Positions 25,393 to 33,809 are shown, counted from the stretch's first letter. The stretch is DNA of 64,000 nt from Bacillota bacterium (GCA_023390335.1 JAEWCZ010000091.1:1-64000); one strand, 5' to 3'. Translations and numbers: made by a program. Notes: a model not told the origin generated them from the letters alone.

Positions 25393-25980
25393 TTACCATA
25401 CTGTTACGTTAGCACTTCCGCTACTTTGATATCCTTCTACGAATAATGCTTAATATGACCAGCTGCTTTCAAAATTCATTCCTTTACTTCTTCATGCATT
25501 TACATGTTTGCGAAGTTAATCTGAACGTTTTGTCCAGTTGGTCTCTTTGATTGTCTAACGCTCCAGAAATCGGTAAAAGTCTGAGTACTATAAATAGAAG
25601 GAGTATTATATCTTTGAGTTGTATATATGTTATATGTACCACCGTCACTTGTTACAGAACCTTTGTATGTACCAGAAGGTCTATAAGTGCCCCATGTATC
25701 AACAATATAGCATTCGATAGTTTTTTGTCCATTCATAAAAACTTAAATATCCATTACCGAAGGGTGCAAAAATATCTACATTGTAGTTACAAACTTTATT
25801 TGCAGTTCCATAATTCCATCCTTTTCTAAAACGAAGTTTCCTCAATTGCGCCAAATAACAACTATAATTTTCACCAGATTCGTTAGTAACATTTACTGTT
25901 CCTCCACCATCTATCTAGTTTTGCCAGTAATCAGTTGCTGCGTAAGTTGTTGAGTCTGCAAACAAGCTTGTAAAACCCAT
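25393..25980 (-). pseudogene. GH11 endo-xylanase pseudogene
   Basis: Reading minus strand from 25980, MGFTSLFADSTTYAATDYWQ (then an amber stop where family 11 has Trp) continues as IDGGGTVNVTNESGENYS, then GNGYLSFYEWTK. A frameshift in an A-run near 25730 leads to IECYIVDTWGTYRPSGTYKG, TSDGGTYNIYTTQRYNTPSI, YSTQTFTDFWSVRQSKRPTG and INFAN. After further lesions the family C-terminus EGYQSSGSANVTVW is readable and ends at 25393. So the whole catalytic domain is present but carries at least one nonsense change and two frameshifts. No dockerin or carbohydrate-binding module can be read after it. The enzyme once cleaved xylan outside the cell. Confidence 0.9.
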
Positions 25981-26320
25981 TCAAATTGCGTAAATTAGTT
26001 CTAAACTTTCTTATTTAACCTACCTATACTATAATCCTCCTAAAAAATAGTGTTCTACTACCTACCTACATACTAGTTGAATATTATCTTTTGTTAGAAC
26101 AGATTTGTGAAGGTAACAATACAATAAGGTGCAATAAATATAATTAATTTTGTGGTGTAATTTAGAATTAAGTAAAATTGTAGAAGAAGTGTTCAATATA
26201 ACGTGCGATGTAATAAATCCCTTATAATATAATCTACGGATACAAAACGTATTTTTAATTAAAATCTGATCTCTTCACCTCCTTTATAATTGATTACGTA
26301 TTGACTCTACTAAACTATGT
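25981..26320. other. AT-rich intergenic stretch, no gene seen
   Basis: This is upstream of the xylanase relic. It contains the remains of its 5' region and short A/T-runs. No frame with a ribosome-binding site is evident. Confidence 0.4.
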
Positions 26321-26740
26321 TATCATATTTATGTATTTTTGTAAATATTTTGTTGTATTTTTTTGCTAATTTGTGAAAAATATTGTTATATAGATTAAAA
26401 TTAAATAACCATGTTCCAGAATGCCAATCCCTCTCAATCCCCCGAGTATAAAAACAATTGAACTTGTTTCCAAATCATAATATCACTTTTACACATATTT
26501 GTAAATATATATCATGTAAAATATTGTTGTTTCGTGAAGATTTTTGTTCGATATTAAATAAGAAATTTTTCTAATTCTCTAGATGAATATAATCAGAAAA
26601 AACTTCTTAAAGCACTACCACAAATAGTTCAAGCTTAAATTGCATTCACAATTGGTAAATTTATGTAATCATTTACAAGACAATATTACCATTTTAATAC
26701 ACTTTTGTAAATATCTATTGTAAAATATTGTGGTTTAAGT
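26321..26740. repeat. three degenerate ~55-bp direct repeats
   Basis: Copies begin near 26321, 26479 and 26682. Copies 2 and 3 share AATAT-AC, a T-rich stretch, TTTGTAAATAT and TGTAAAATATTGT followed by GTTT. Copy 1 shares the ATTTTTGTAAATAT core and a weaker tail. Spacing is about 158 and 203 bp. No gene is visible among them. They lie between the xylanase relic and tRNA-Lys copy 2. Confidence 0.5.
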
Positions 26741-26809
26741 GGAAATTATTGTCTTAACACTATAATAAGGGGAATTCTATATTTTCCCTGAAAAATAAGG
26801 ATTTTGTTG

Positions 26810-26838
26810 TTGACATTATTGACTATTGCTCTTATAAT
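26810..26838 (+). promoter_or_regulatory. promoter of tRNA-Lys copy 2
   Basis: Perfect TTGACA (26810-26815), 17-bp spacer, perfect TATAAT (26833-26838). Confidence 0.85.
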
Positions 26839-26877
26839 ATAAAAGTGTTCGAGCAAGACAGGTTCTAAATTAAATAT

Positions 26878-26953
26878 GCGCCATTAGCTCAGTTGGTAGA
26901 GCACCTGACTCTTAATCAGGGTGTCCCGGGTTCGAATCCCTGATGGCGCACCA
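26878..26953 (+). tRNA. tRNA-Lys (anticodon CTT), copy 2
   Basis: Identical to the gene at 24034-24109. The ~50 bp upstream, including -10, AAAAGTGTTCG and TAAATTAAATAT, are also similar, so promoter and gene were duplicated together. Confidence 0.95.
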
Positions 26954-26954
26954 A

Positions 26955-26980
26955 AAACCGTTTGAGTAATCAAACGGTTT
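26955..26980 (+). terminator. terminator of tRNA-Lys copy 2
   Basis: AAACCGTTTG/CAAACGGTTT followed by TTTC. Different in sequence from the terminator of copy 1. Confidence 0.8.
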
Positions 26981-27011
26981 TTTCTTGTTAATCTTGTTAA
27001 AATAATTCTAT

Positions 27012-27260
27012 TCAATCCATTTGAGCATAAATTAGTGTTTCTTTTTGCCTTCTGTTCATTTTTTTGATGCTGTATTCTCTTGATAAGGCCATAGATTTGG
27101 TTTCAGCCTCTTCGAAATACACAAGTGTTACAGGCAACCTCGCTCTAGTATATTTTGCGCCCTTCCCCCGGTTATGAACTTTTATTCTTTTTTGCAAATC
27201 ATCTGTATACCCTGTATACAGCGTTTTGTCCGCACATTGCAAAATATAGACATAGTACAT
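27012..27260 (-). CDS. GIY-YIG domain protein (UPF0213/YhbQ type)
   Basis: An 82-residue single-domain protein. AGAGGAG upstream selects MYYVYILQCADKTLYTGYTD at 27260; the upstream part of the frame overlaps the cyclase gene and is not part of it. The GIY-YIG core is YVYILQC...LYTGYT, followed by the conserved Arg in KRIKVHN and the Glu region in ALSREYSIKK. Proteins of this small type bind or nick branched DNA in repair, though the physiological role is not settled. It lies 35 bp downstream of the cyclase gene and could be co-transcribed. Confidence 0.88.
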   Translation of the reverse strand: MYYVYILQCADKTLYTGYTDDLQKRIKVHNRGKGAKYTRARLPVTLVYFEEAETKSMALSREYSIKKMNRRQKETLIYAQMD

Positions 27261-27295
27261 TATTAAATGCTCCTCTTGTATGTAAATTAATGCTA

Positions 27296-27913
27296 CTAAA
27301 GTATTTTTGCAACAGCCCTGACCATACACGAATCAGCCTTCATCTTTAAAGGGAATGTCATTACTTCAAAGTCAGCATTCGCCGGAATTTTATCCAAGTT
27401 GGTAAGATTTTCAACTAGCAGAATACCTTTGCCAAGCAAATATTTGTGTATCTCAAAAGGATATCTATCAGGTGAAGGTGCATCAATTCCCACTAATTTA
27501 ATTCCATATTCCACTAACATTTCGCAAAATGTCATACTTAGCACAGGATGATCTTTAAAATAGGTTTCCTGTCCGTAAAATTTATCCATTTCTGTATGAA
27601 CAAGCACTATATCCTTTGCTTTCAAAATTTTCAAATGACTATTTTCTGCTTCCAAAACGTTTTTACCATTAGTATGTATTATGCAAGCTGCGCCATAAAA
27701 TTTTTCCAGAGGGTAATTACATATATAATCATGGGTATCAGTCATGTGCATTGCCCCATCAACATGCGTTCCAACGTGCATACCTGTTTCCAACCAATAA
27801 TTATTATAATGGTCTCTGGAAAACTCGTGAGTATGACATAATCTCACAGGATCATCACCGGGGTAAACAGGCATATTATTAAATATTTCATGGGATAAAT
27901 CAATTAGTTCCAT
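27296..27913 (-). CDS. cyclase/kynurenine formamidase-like metal hydrolase
   Basis: A 205-residue member of the Cyclase (KynB-like) family. The metal-binding signature is MHVGTHVDGAMHM (about residues 45-57: H-x-G-T-H-x-D and the following His), with the N-terminal DLSHEIFNNMPVYPGD. Family members hydrolyse formylkynurenine, isatin or other cyclic amides. There are no tryptophan-degradation neighbours, so the substrate is unknown. AGGAAG precedes the ATG at 27913. Confidence 0.88.
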   Translation of the reverse strand: MELIDLSHEIFNNMPVYPGDDPVRLCHTHEFSRDHYNNYWLETGMHVGTHVDGAMHMTDTHDYICNYPLEKFYGAACIIHTNGKNVLEAENSHLKILKAKDIVLVHTEMDKFYGQETYFKDHPVLSMTFCEMLVEYGIKLVGIDAPSPDRYPFEIHKYLLGKGILLVENLTNLDKIPANADFEVMTFPLKMKADSCMVRAVAKIL

Positions 27914-27989
27914 ATAAGTTACTTCCTAATAAAATTTATATAATCTAATTAAATTATACAGTTTTTTAGCAATTGGGCAAATTAATTGT

Positions 27990-28025
27990 AAAAGGCTTCA
28001 TCCAGCCGAGTGAATGAAGCCTTTT
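27990..28025. terminator. terminator of the small secreted protein gene
   Basis: AAAAGGCTTCAT pairs with ATGAAGCCTTTT. It lies just past the stop at 28030 on the minus strand. Confidence 0.85.
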
Positions 28026-28029
28026 CTAC

Positions 28030-28431
28030 TTATTGTACAGTATAAGTCGTTACAACCCTGCTAGGGCCGCAGGTTATTTCGATATTGTAAGTCCCGGTAT
28101 CCGTTTTTTCGTCCACTTTCCAGGTGCACAAAACATTTCCATCCTTACCTGAAACTAAATTTCTTACACTAGAATAATCTCTTCCGTTCATTTTATATGA
28201 TGCAATAATCCTACAATTGGAGCCGGGCGTTACCCTTATTGCAAGTACTCCCATTTCTCCGCGTCTGATATACGGTCTTCTTGCAACAATTTCTATTCCT
28301 CCGTCAGCCTGTGCTTGGAGGTTAATTTGTCTATTTACTACATCTACACTTCCGTTCTTTAAAACTGCGTAATTTATAAAGCCCGGCAATAATAATGTAA
28401 TTGCTAAAAAATAAGATAAAATACGTTTCAA
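28030..28431 (-). CDS. small exported protein, function unknown
   Basis: A ~133-residue protein. I choose a TTG start at 28431 because GAGGTGA is six bases upstream and it places a signal peptide (KRILSYFLAITLLLPGFI) at the N-terminus; an ATG at 28470 has no site. The mature region (about residues 45-133) is beta-rich, with RRPYIRRGEMGVLAIRVTPG and a repeating strand pattern. This could be an immunoglobulin-like fold with a Cys pair (SNCRII, EITCGP). No family is named with confidence. Monocistronic. Confidence 0.7.
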   Translation of the reverse strand: MKRILSYFLAITLLLPGFINYAVLKNGSVDVVNRQINLQAQADGGIEIVARRPYIRRGEMGVLAIRVTPGSNCRIIASYKMNGRDYSSVRNLVSGKDGNVLCTWKVDEKTDTGTYNIEITCGPSRVVTTYTVQ

Positions 28432-28513
28432 ATAAATCACCTCAAAGTATTTTTTCTTATTTTTCACCATTATTATTTTAATATTATTTAATTAGGGTAG
28501 TAAATAATGTTAA

Positions 28514-29053
28514 TTAATAGTTTTTTGCAAGTATTTGAAAGTATGCTTGAGGATGGTCGCATACAGGGCATACTTGAGGAGCCTTGTCTCCTACATGAAT
28601 GTGTCCGCAGTTTGCGCACTGCCATATTACTTTTTCACCTTTGATAAATACCGCATTACCTTCAACATTTTTCAGAAGTGCCAGATATCTCTCCTCATGT
28701 TCTTTTTCTATTTTTGCTACAGCCTCAAATAGATATGCTATCTTATCAAATCCCTCTTCTTTTGCTTCTTTAGCAAATTGAACGTACATATCAGTCCATT
28801 CATAATGCTCACCATTTGCAGCATCCTTGAGATTAGTAGCAGTATCGCCTATACCGTCATGTAAAAGCTTAAACCATATTTTTGCATGCTCTTTTTCATT
28901 ATTAGCTGTTTCAGTAAATAACGCCGCTATCTGTTCATAGCCCTCTTTCTTTGCTTTTGATGCGTAGTATGTATACTTGTTTCTTGCCTGCGATTCACCT
29001 GCAAATGCAGCCATAAGATTTGCTTCTGTCTTAGTACCTTTTAAATTACTCAA
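28514..29053 (-). CDS. rubrerythrin
   Basis: A 179-residue peroxide-scavenging protein of anaerobes, reducing H2O2 with NADH-derived electrons. The N-terminal ferritin-like four-helix domain has the di-iron ligands in FAGESQARNKYTYYA, NNEKEHAKIW and AKIEKEHEERY. The C-terminal rubredoxin-like FeS4 site is CANCGHIHV...CPVC. The start is TTG at 29053, supported by AGGAGGT eight bases upstream. The upstream region has a loosely PerR-like TATAAT-rich palindrome, consistent with peroxide control, but that is weak evidence. Confidence 0.95.
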   Translation of the reverse strand: MSNLKGTKTEANLMAAFAGESQARNKYTYYASKAKKEGYEQIAALFTETANNEKEHAKIWFKLLHDGIGDTATNLKDAANGEHYEWTDMYVQFAKEAKEEGFDKIAYLFEAVAKIEKEHEERYLALLKNVEGNAVFIKGEKVIWQCANCGHIHVGDKAPQVCPVCDHPQAYFQILAKNY

Positions 29054-29291
29054 TTTAAGTTACCTCCTGTTTAATAATAAAAATATTATAGATTACTACT
29101 GTTATACCACAGTTTCTGAAATTGAAACCACCAATTTAAGAAAAAATCTAATGATAAATTATATCACACAAAGGTAATTTTGATGAATAATGCCAATACT
29201 ATCATTACCGAATTAAGTTATAATGTTATCAATAGACGTTATTATAAAATAAATAATATTAGTAGTTAATATATATTGGAGGTTGATCAAT

Positions 29292-29771
29292 ATGGAAAAG
29301 TTAAAAAGTAGAAAAGTATCAGATTCAAGAACTGAACAAATTCAAATACTTATGCCTGAACATATAAACGGTTTTAACCGTCTTTTTGGCGGCAAGCTTA
29401 TGGAATGGATTGATGTTGTTGCAGCTGTTGTTGCAAGAAGACATTCCGGCTGTAACGTTACTACAGCCTCCATAGACAACTTGCAATTTAAAGCGCCCGC
29501 CTACGTCAACAGTACTATATTTTTACTGGGACAGATAACTTTTGTAGGAAAAACATCAATGGAAGTTAGGGTAGACACCTTTGTCGAGGAACTAAACGGA
29601 ACCCGTCGTATGATAAACAGGGCGTACCTGGTTCTTGTTGCATTGGATAAAAACGACCTCCCCGTTCCAGTTCCCGGAATAATCTTGGAAACTGAAGACG
29701 AAAAAATAGAATGGGAAGCGGCCCGAAAACGCTGTGAATTGAGAAAGCAAAGACGCCGTGAAGAGTTCTGA
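29292..29771 (+). CDS. acyl-CoA thioesterase, hotdog fold (YkhA-type)
   Basis: A 159-residue enzyme hydrolysing acyl-CoA to free acid and CoA. The family signature is HINGFNRLFGGKLMEWID (catalytic Asp/Glu helix), followed by NVTTASIDNLQFKAP and the strands VGKTSMEVRVDTFVEE. The ATG at 29292 follows GGAGG at eight bases. The C-terminus is highly charged (AARKRCELRKQRRREE). It is convergent with the ATPase gene (11-bp gap). It could act with the acyl-CoA synthetase at 19944, but they are far apart. Confidence 0.9.
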   Translation: MEKLKSRKVSDSRTEQIQILMPEHINGFNRLFGGKLMEWIDVVAAVVARRHSGCNVTTASIDNLQFKAPAYVNSTIFLLGQITFVGKTSMEVRVDTFVEELNGTRRMINRAYLVLVALDKNDLPVPVPGIILETEDEKIEWEAARKRCELRKQRRREEF

Positions 29772-29782
29772 GATAGTACTGT

Positions 29783-30535
29783 TTATTCTGAGTCAAATAA
29801 ATACCGAATCATTTTTTGCGGATTGTTGAGGAATTGTCTGGTTACAACATAATGCTCCGTCTCCTCATATTGCGTCAATTTAATGCCATTTTCATTCAGT
29901 GTGAAAATATCTGCATCGGGATAGGCCAGTAGAATAGGTGAATGGGTTGCTATAATAAACTGACAGTTTTGCTTCACAAGCTCATTTATACGAACCAGCA
30001 ATGTCATCTGCCTGGTTGGAGACAGCGCAGCCTCTGGTTCATCAAGGACGTACAGGCTATTTCCTCCAAACCTATTCAATACTAGTGACATAAAGCTTTC
30101 TCCATGTGACTGACTATGAAGGGATTTTCCACCATATATGTGTATGAATGGATTTGGCGCAGCCTTATCAAGCCTGTCAATCTCACTTGCAACATTATAA
30201 AAACTTTCCGCTCTAAGGAAAAACCCATCTTTCGGTCTCTTTATGCCCCTTACAACAGTGAGATTTTTATATAAAGTAGAGTGTGTTTCTACTGAAGAAA
30301 AATTGAAATTTCTAGTTCCACCCTCCGGATTAAACCCTAAATTTACGGCAATAGCCTCAAGTAAAGTTGACTTTCCCGTGCCGTTTTCACCTACAAAAAA
30401 GGTTACCTTCTTATTTATACGTAAAGGTTCGAGATTTTTGACAATCGGAAGGGAAAAAACATAGCTTTGCTCGGATGAAATATGCTCTCTTAGCTTAATT
30501 TCTCTCACATATAAATCATCGAAAAGGTTCGGCAT
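29783..30535 (-). CDS. AAA/ABC-type ATPase, RecF/SMC-like head (DUF-type)
   Basis: A ~250-residue stand-alone ATPase. The start at 30535 follows GGAGGA. Walker A is FFVGENGTGKSTLLEAIA (about residue 43). A signature-like SHGESFMSLVL, Walker B SLYVLDEPEAALSP and the H-loop IIATHSPILL follow. There is no membrane segment, so it is not a classical transporter subunit. Similar soluble proteins occur alone in many bacteria; their role is unclear (repair or defence has been suggested for some relatives). No partner nuclease is adjacent, so I do not call a defence system. Confidence 0.88.
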   Translation of the reverse strand: MPNLFDDLYVREIKLREHISSEQSYVFSLPIVKNLEPLRINKKVTFFVGENGTGKSTLLEAIAVNLGFNPEGGTRNFNFSSVETHSTLYKNLTVVRGIKRPKDGFFLRAESFYNVASEIDRLDKAAPNPFIHIYGGKSLHSQSHGESFMSLVLNRFGGNSLYVLDEPEAALSPTRQMTLLVRINELVKQNCQFIIATHSPILLAYPDADIFTLNENGIKLTQYEETEHYVVTRQFLNNPQKMIRYLFDSE

Positions 30536-30703
30536 TTTTCTTCCTCCATAAAACATACCTCAAAGGTTTTTATTATTTTCATTATATATATGTTTTCTTA
30601 ATAATTCAAGAACATTTGTTCTATTTATTTTTATTTGGTAGCCTTTGATTATTTGGGAAAATATGCAATAATAATTAGTATAATTAAAGATGGAGATGTT
30701 CTT

Positions 30704-31438
30704 ATGAAGGTTGAATTATTGACTGATATTTTTAAAAATGCTGACAACATTGTATTTTTTGGAGGAGCAGGAATGAGTACCGAATCGGGTATACCTGATT
30801 TCCGGTCCGAAAATGGTCTTTATATGACCTCTGACGGTTCACAATACTCACCGGAAACAATGCTTTCCCACAGCTTCTTTATTTCTCATACCGATGAGTT
30901 TTATAAATATTATAAAACCAAAATGATATGCAGAGATGCAAAACCAAATGCAGGACATTTTGCTCTCGCAAAACTTGAGGAAACCGGGAGGCTTAAAGCT
31001 GTTGTAACTCAGAACATAGACGGCCTTCACCAACTGGCAGGCAGTAAGAGAGTTTACGAATTGCATGGCTCGGTTCACAGAAATTATTGTTCCAAATGTC
31101 GCACTTTTTATGACTTAGATTATATCGTTAATGCAAAAGGTACTCCCCATTGTAACAAATGCGGCTGCGTTGTAAAGCCTGATGTTGTTCTGTACGAGGA
31201 AGCCCTTGACGATAGTGTTGTAAACGGTGCGATAGGTGCTATAAAGAATGCCGATGTTCTTGTTATTGGCGGAACCTCGCTGGTTGTCTATCCCGCTGCA
31301 GGACTTATCGATTACTTTAGAGGTAAAAAACTCATTCTTGTCAATAAAAGCTCTACTCCCTATGATTCCAGGGCTGACCTTGTAATAAATGATTCAGTGG
31401 GAAAGGTGCTTGAGACTGCCTTAAAATCCCTTTTATAA
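30704..31438 (+). CDS. Sir2-family NAD-dependent protein deacylase
   Basis: A 244-residue sirtuin, removing acyl groups from lysines with NAD. GGAGATG upstream selects the ATG at 30704; an earlier frame start at 30635 lacks a site. NAD-binding FFGGAGMSTESGIPDFRS, the catalytic region TQNIDGLHQLAG with ELHGSVH, and the structural zinc site (CSKC ... CNKCGC) are all present. Convergent with the fluoride-channel gene four bases away. Targets may include acetyl-CoA synthetase-type enzymes, by analogy only. Confidence 0.95.
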   Translation: MKVELLTDIFKNADNIVFFGGAGMSTESGIPDFRSENGLYMTSDGSQYSPETMLSHSFFISHTDEFYKYYKTKMICRDAKPNAGHFALAKLEETGRLKAVVTQNIDGLHQLAGSKRVYELHGSVHRNYCSKCRTFYDLDYIVNAKGTPHCNKCGCVVKPDVVLYEEALDDSVVNGAIGAIKNADVLVIGGTSLVVYPAAGLIDYFRGKKLILVNKSSTPYDSRADLVINDSVGKVLETALKSLL

Positions 31439-31442
31439 AAAA

Positions 31443-31823
31443 TCATATACTCGAAATTGTTTTAGCTAGCATTTTGCCCAGGACAACCCCCGCAAGGCAA
31501 AATGCTACGCTTAACACAATATTTACTACACCAAAAACTGCTTTTCCGTTCTGAAAAAGGTTAACTGTTTCAAGACTAAAGGTTGAAAATGTTGTAAACC
31601 CACCTAAAATGCCAGTAGTTAAAAACAACTGAAGTTTTTTATTATCAGGCCACAAACCCAATAGAAGTTGTGTTAATAATCCTATCAAAAAAGAACCTAG
31701 TATATTAATAATTAGAGTAGCAATAGGAAACCCACATGTATTAATCTTGTTTATAAACGTTGATACAAAATATCTGGACACTGCTCCAATAAACCCGCCA
31801 AGTCCCACAGCTAATGCGTTCAT
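31443..31823 (-). CDS. crcB: fluoride-specific channel Fluc/CrcB
   Basis: A 126-residue membrane protein with four helices that forms a dual-topology dimer exporting fluoride. The signature GGFTTFSTFSLE (about residue 72) is intact, as is GGFIGAVSRY near the N-terminus and the Asn in IINILGSFLIG. AAGGGGA precedes the ATG. No fluoride riboswitch is visible upstream, unlike many crcB genes. Confidence 0.95.
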   Translation of the reverse strand: MNALAVGLGGFIGAVSRYFVSTFINKINTCGFPIATLIINILGSFLIGLLTQLLLGLWPDNKKLQLFLTTGILGGFTTFSTFSLETVNLFQNGKAVFGVVNIVLSVAFCLAGVVLGKMLAKTISSI

Positions 31824-31957
31824 TAAAAATCCCCTTCTGTTCTCTCAAGTTTAACAAAATTTGAATGTTTTATTATTATATAACAAGTTATGTTTATACT
31901 CAAACTCTATTTAAATCTATTGTATAAATTTCCTAGTTAAATTTTGCAATTACATAA

Positions 31958-31986
31958 TTGCACTATCTTCAAAAATATGATAAATT
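31958..31986 (+). promoter_or_regulatory. predicted promoter of the glycine-riboswitch transporter
   Basis: TTGCAC (31958-31963), 17-bp spacer, TAAATT (31981-31986). The -10 is weak. Confidence 0.4.
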
Positions 31987-31997
31987 ATTTATGCGTG

Positions 31998-32029
31998 TTT
32001 ATGCATAAATTCGACTTTTTATGCATAAA
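31998..32029. promoter_or_regulatory. twin 12-bp palindromes before the glycine riboswitch
   Basis: TTTATGCATAAA occurs at 31998-32009 and again at 32018-32029, each a perfect palindrome, with start-to-start spacing of exactly 20 bp. It could be an operator for a dimeric repressor in helical phase, or RNA hairpins in the leader. Confidence 0.5.
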
Positions 32030-32032
32030 CAG

Positions 32033-32122
32033 CTCTCTGGAGAGTCCCAGGTATGGGCGCCGAAGGTGCAAGGCAGTGGTTTTTACATTGCCGGTCTCTC
32101 AGGCAAAAGGACAGAGCTTTAT
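32033..32122 (+). promoter_or_regulatory. glycine riboswitch (single aptamer)
   Basis: CTCTCTGGAGAGTC begins P1; then GGGCGCCGAAGGTGCAAGGC and CATTGCCGGTCTCTCAGGC, and AAAAGGACAGAG closes it. These are the hallmark glycine-aptamer segments. Only one aptamer is present. It is followed by a terminator at 32146, so glycine is expected to switch on the downstream transporter (a common arrangement for export or catabolic use). Confidence 0.95.
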
Positions 32123-32145
32123 AGCTTAACGTCTTTCTCTTGGAG

Positions 32146-32172
32146 AGCCAAAACAAACGTTTTGGCTTTTTT
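32146..32172 (+). terminator. riboswitch expression-platform terminator
   Basis: AGCCAAAAC/GTTTTGGCT followed by a T-run. CTCTTGGAGAG just before it can pair with aptamer sequence to switch folds. Confidence 0.85.
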
Positions 32173-32210
32173 GTTGTTCAAAAAATTCAAGAAGGGATTG
32201 GTTAAAAATA

Positions 32211-33638
32211 ATGTTAGAAAAAATCAGTAGTTTCATTTCTTGGTTCGATGGTATCGTATGGGGACTACCATTAATTATCTTAGTACTGCTCGTTGGAATT
32301 TTACTCACAGTAAGAACCGGTATGCTACAAGTAAGGCATCTGCCCCGTGCACTAAAGTATATGGTTAAGAATGAAGAAGGTGGGAAAGGTGAAGTATCCA
32401 GCTTTGGCGCGCTTTGTACAGCACTTTCTGCCACAATCGGTACAGGAAATATCGTAGGTGTTGCAACTGCAATCGTCGCAGGCGGACCCGGCGCTTTATT
32501 CTGGATGTGGATCGCAGCGTTTTTCGGTATGGCTACAAAGTATACCGAAGGACTTCTGGCTATAAAATACCGTACCATTGACGAAAACGGGCACGTTTTA
32601 GGCGGGCCATTCTACTACATTCGAAACGGTATGGGTAAGAGATGGGGCTGGCTTGCGAAGGCTTTCTCATTTTTCGGAGCTGCTGCCGGACTCATGGGTA
32701 TCGGAACCTTTGTGCAGATTAATGGTATTTCTGATGCAGTACATAATTATTTTGATCCGAAAAATTTGCATACAATATCTATTATGGGAAGAAGTTATTC
32801 ATGGTCAATAGTATTAACTGCTGTTATTGTTACTTTATGTGCAGGATTGGTTATTATCGGCGGTTTAAAAAGAATAGCAAGTGTATCAGAAATAATAGTT
32901 CCTTTTATGGCAATTTTTTATGTTATAGCTACACTCATAGTTGTTTTTGTAAATATAAAGGCTATTCCCGATGCTTTTGTTCAGGTTTTCCAAGGTGCAT
33001 TCGGGCTTAAAGCTGTGGGTGGCGGAGCACTAGGTGTCGGAATAAGCTCAATGCTTAATTCTATGAGAATGGGTATTGCCCGCGGTATTTTCTCAAACGA
33101 ATCCGGCTTGGGTAGCGCCCCTATTGCAGCAGCAGCAGCTAAAACACATGAACCCGTACGTCAAGGTCTGGTTTCAATGACTGGAACTTTTGTTGATACA
33201 ATTATTATCTGTACAATGACAGGTCTCTGTATTATTACCACAGGTTCATGGAACATAGGTCTTAAAGGTGCCGCTGTAACACAGAACGCGTTTAAATCAG
33301 GTTTCGGTTTTGCACCGACACTGGGTTCCTTTATTCTGATGATAAGCCTAGTATTCTTTGCTTTTACAACGATTATTGGCTGGAATTATTACAGTGAACG
33401 CTGTATGGAATATCTGACAAACGGTAATATGAAGGCAGTTAAAGTTTTCCGTTGGTTGTATATTCTGGCTGTTTTTGCAGGCCCCTTTATGACAATCGAA
33501 ATCGTTTGGAATATATCAGATATTTTCAACGGATTGATGGCCTTTCCAAACCTGATTGCACTGATAGCATTAAATGGTGTCGTTGCAGTGGAAACTAAAA
33601 AATATTTTGAAAAGATAAAGGAAAGAAAGCTTAGCTAA
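32211..33638 (+). CDS. sodium:alanine/glycine symporter (AGCS family)
   Basis: A 475-residue transporter with about eleven membrane helices moving alanine or glycine with sodium. The family signature is GKGEVSSFGALCTALSATIG followed by TGNIVGVATAIVAGGPGALF; ISSMLNSMRMGIARGIFSNE and GLGSAPIAAAAAKT are also typical. The riboswitch directly upstream responds to glycine, so glycine is the likely physiological substrate. AAGGGATTGG sits upstream of the ATG with somewhat long spacing. A strong terminator follows. Confidence 0.95.
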   Translation: MLEKISSFISWFDGIVWGLPLIILVLLVGILLTVRTGMLQVRHLPRALKYMVKNEEGGKGEVSSFGALCTALSATIGTGNIVGVATAIVAGGPGALFWMWIAAFFGMATKYTEGLLAIKYRTIDENGHVLGGPFYYIRNGMGKRWGWLAKAFSFFGAAAGLMGIGTFVQINGISDAVHNYFDPKNLHTISIMGRSYSWSIVLTAVIVTLCAGLVIIGGLKRIASVSEIIVPFMAIFYVIATLIVVFVNIKAIPDAFVQVFQGAFGLKAVGGGALGVGISSMLNSMRMGIARGIFSNESGLGSAPIAAAAAKTHEPVRQGLVSMTGTFVDTIIICTMTGLCIITTGSWNIGLKGAAVTQNAFKSGFGFAPTLGSFILMISLVFFAFTTIIGWNYYSERCMEYLTNGNMKAVKVFRWLYILAVFAGPFMTIEIVWNISDIFNGLMAFPNLIALIALNGVVAVETKKYFEKIKERKLS

Positions 33639-33666
33639 TTGTATTGATCGAGCACTGTTAAAAACG

Positions 33667-33711
33667 AAGGAGTAACGGTAACTACTATGAAAGTAGTTAC
33701 CGTTACTCCTT
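33667..33711 (+). terminator. terminator of the AGCS gene
   Basis: AAGGAGTAACGGTAACTACT pairs perfectly with AGTAGTTACCGTTACTCCTT, one of the longest stems in the window. Confidence 0.9.
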
Positions 33712-33809
33712 TATCTTATTCCAATATACTGAATTTCGAGGATTCAGAAAAATAAAAAGGTATTTGTAAAAAGTTTCGTACAAATCATGAAAATGTACTA
33801 GTTAAAGTA

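Noticed and set aside
26321..26740. CRISPR array
   Set aside because: Only three imperfect repeats, irregular spacing of about 158 and 203 bp, no palindromic repeat core and no cas genes.
29783..30535. Anti-phage defence ATPase (RecF/OLD-like system)
   Set aside because: Only the ATPase is present; no TOPRIM, nuclease or reverse-transcriptase partner lies next to it.
31824..31957. Fluoride riboswitch before crcB
   Set aside because: The conserved GATG...TTC-CC pattern is not present upstream of the gene.
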